Shown piece by piece: positions 62,465-64,000 of a stretch of DNA of 64,000 nucleotides. The DNA lies in NCBI GenBank assembly GCA_030843315.1, contig JAUUPT010000016.1, positions 1 to 64,000 on the forward strand, read 5' to 3'. The DNA is from Bacteroidaceae bacterium (lineage in GTDB: Bacteria > Bacteroidota > Bacteroidia > Bacteroidales > Bacteroidaceae). Both the position numbers and the translations under genes were made by a program. A model generated the notes under the pieces. It was not told the origin of the DNA. It saw only the letters and a program-made list of their open reading frames with translations, and searched no databases. Position 1 is the first letter of the stretch. Every line of letters begins with the position of its first letter.

Positions 62465-62546
62465 TTACGGATTGAATTATAGCGCAATATTACAAAAAAC
62501 GCTACACAAACTTCCGCTTTAAGCTGTTATTTTATGTCAAAGCACT

Positions 62547-63251
62547 TTACATAGGCACTTCTATAAAGAGAATATGCGAGTCTTTGAGCGTTTCCAGTTC
62601 AAAGCTGTTGGTTTCGTACACACCCATGCCGTCGCGGCGCGACAGTACCGTGTCGTCCACTTTCACCTCGCCTTCCATCACAAAGATGTAGATGCCGGCG
62701 TGCGATTGGTGCAGGTGATAGCCTATTTTCTTTCCGGCTTCTATCTCGCCGATGGAGAACCAGGTCTGTTGCAACAACTTGGCAGGAGCATCGCCGTCGG
62801 GCGATACGATCAGCGCCATCTCGTTCTTGCGCAGGCAGGGGCGGATGTCGAAGTCCTGATAAGCAGGCGGCGTATTCATCTTTTCGGGCATTACCCATAT
62901 TTGCAGGAATTCCACCGGTTCGGTGTCGCTGCCGTTCATTTCACTGTGATAGATGCCGGTGCCGGCGCTCATGGTCTGTATGTCTCCCGGGGTGATGACG
63001 CGGCTGTTCTGTTGGCTGTCGCCGTGCTTCAGTTTTCCTTTCAAGGGGATGGAAATGATTTCCATGTTCTTGTGCGGATGGATACCGAAACCTTTGCCCG
63101 GGGCTACGCGGTCGTCGTTCAATACACGCAGGGCGCCGAAGTTCATGCGGCGGGCATTGTAGTATTCATCGAAACTGAATGTATGGTGACTGTCCAACCA
63201 GTCGTACAGAGAATGTCCTCTACTGTCAGCTTTATCTATTACTTTTTTCAT
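62547..63251 (-). CDS. Pirin family protein, 234 aa
   Basis: Bicupin of the pirin/YhaK type: HHTFSFDEYYNARRMNFGALRVLND, metal site GFGIHPHKNMEIISIPLKG with the two His, and GIYHSEMNGSDTEPVEFLQIW. Some members have quercetinase activity; the physiological role here is unknown. Leftward and monocistronic or in a loose run with its neighbours. Confidence 0.9.
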   Translation of the reverse strand: MKKVIDKADSRGHSLYDWLDSHHTFSFDEYYNARRMNFGALRVLNDDRVAPGKGFGIHPHKNMEIISIPLKGKLKHGDSQQNSRVITPGDIQTMSAGTGIYHSEMNGSDTEPVEFLQIWVMPEKMNTPPAYQDFDIRPCLRKNEMALIVSPDGDAPAKLLQQTWFSIGEIEAGKKIGYHLHQSHAGIYIFVMEGEVKVDDTVLSRRDGMGVYETNSFELETLKDSHILFIEVPM

Positions 63252-63316
63252 AATCTTTTTTCCTTTCTTTTAATAATTGATATGTATATAACAAACGAAA
63301 TGCAAGAAAGTTCTTT

Positions 63317-64000
63317 TTACATCTTCACTTCGTTGTTGAGGGGCTTCCCGTCGATGAAATCCTTTGCGTTCTGCAGTGTGGTGGTGGCAATGTTGGCCAG
63401 TGCTTCGCGCGTGAAGAATGCCTGATGGGAAGTGACAATCACATTGTTGAACGACAGCAGTCGTGCCAGCGTATCGTCATCAATAATCTTGTCCGATTGG
63501 TCTTCGTAGAAGTACTCGCTTTCTTCCTCGTACACATCCAGACCGGCGGAACCGATTTTCTTATTCTTCAATCCCTCTATCAGGGCGTTGGTGTGTATCA
63601 GTTGTCCGCGTCCGGTGTTGATAATCATCACGCCGTCCTTCATCTTGCCGATGGAGTAGTCGTTGATGAGGTACTTGGTCTGCTCCGTCAGCGGGCAGTG
63701 CAGGGAGATGATGTCCGCGTTGTGGTAAAGCTCGTCCAGGGTGGTGTACACCACTTGATGCTCGCGGGCGAAGTTATGGTCGGGGTAGAGGTCGTAGGCA
63801 AGGATGTTCATGCCGAAGCCGCGCAGAATGCAGATCAGCTTCTTGGCTATCTTTCCGGTGCCGATGATGCCGACTGTCTTTCCGTACATATCGAAACCCA
63901 GCAGGCCGTGCAGCGAGAAGTTGCCGTCGCGGGTGCGCCAGGTGGCACGTGGAATCTTCCGGTTCAGGGATAGCATCAGGGCAACGGTGTATTCCGCCAC
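63317..64000 (-). CDS. ldhA: D-lactate dehydrogenase (2-hydroxyacid dehydrogenase), 5' end outside window
   Basis: NAD-binding and C-terminal part of a D-isomer 2-hydroxyacid dehydrogenase: GIIGTGKIAKKL (Rossmann), INTGRGQLI (catalytic Arg), GLDVYEEESEYF (Glu) and TSHQAFFTREAL (His). The stretch DDDTLARLLSFNNVIV resembles fermentative LdhA enzymes. About 100 N-terminal residues lie beyond the right edge. It would reduce pyruvate to D-lactate in fermentation. Confidence 0.88.
   Translation of the reverse strand: MAEYTVALMLSLNRKIPRATWRTRDGNFSLHGLLGFDMYGKTVGIIGTGKIAKKLICILRGFGMNILAYDLYPDHNFAREHQVVYTTLDELYHNADIISLHCPLTEQTKYLINDYSIGKMKDGVMIINTGRGQLIHTNALIEGLKNKKIGSAGLDVYEEESEYFYEDQSDKIIDDDTLARLLSFNNVIVTSHQAFFTREALANIATTTLQNAKDFIDGKPLNNEVKM

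Noticed and set aside
1..64000. CRISPR array, rRNA genes or a diversity-generating retroelement
   Set aside because: No regularly spaced repeats of array type, no rRNA sequence and no reverse transcriptase or template/variable repeat pair were seen.

Overview
The window is from a gut Bacteroides, most like the B. intestinalis / B. cellulosilyticus group. The evidence is tandem SusC/SusD pairs, a hybrid two-component system (HTCS), many lipoprotein glycoside hydrolases, and many promoters of the Bacteroides type (-33 TTTG, -7 TAnnTTTG). No accession was looked up; the assignment rests on gene content and remembered family sequences.

Region 1 (1 to about 12,480) is the early and immunity end of a Mu-like transposable prophage, read leftward: a rightward repressor, a leftward promoter with a palindromic operator, a KilA-N/Bro-like protein, small genes, a DDE transposase (MuA-like), a MuB-like ATPase, a second P-loop ATPase, GemA-like, HTH and Gam-like proteins, and small unknowns. 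At the left edge it runs into a tyrosine recombinase gene whose start lies behind an apparent +1 frameshift. The right part of the element holds small orphan genes, a duplicated hairpin leader, a tRNA-Met-like gene and short direct repeats. The prophage appears to end at about 12,480 inside a GH92 alpha-mannosidase gene, which has lost its 5' end.

Region 2 (12.5-43.7 kb) is a glycan utilisation locus. GH92 (broken), GH130, GH43 and an SGNH esterase are followed by two promoters that share one operator-like motif at exactly the same distance from the -7 box. These drive GH127/146 plus a GH43-GH43-CBM6 fusion, and a GH43 xylosidase/arabinofuranosidase that precedes the core xylan cluster: susC, susD, susC, susD, a surface glycan-binding lipoprotein, and a GH10 xylanase with carbohydrate-binding modules inserted in the catalytic domain. 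This order matches the xus/xyn10A xylan cluster of Bacteroides and Prevotella. A divergent HTCS gene (39.6-43.7 kb) is the likely sensor and activator. Together these genes would bind, cut, import and debranch (arabino)xylan.

Region 3 (43.9-64 kb) is mostly core chromosome: a MerR regulator; a decayed VirE/DUF3874-type gene beside an HU-like protein with a structured leader; an FMN-binding protein; an AraC regulator divergent from a DoxD/DoxA-type membrane protein; a split chromate transporter; a GNAT-like / PAPS-reductase-like / ParB-like three-gene operon; UDP-glucuronate decarboxylase; a REC-histidine kinase; FeoA-FeoB with its Cys-rich partner; tRNA-Cys; a TlpA-like thioredoxin; and a leftward run of small housekeeping enzymes ending in a partial D-lactate dehydrogenase.
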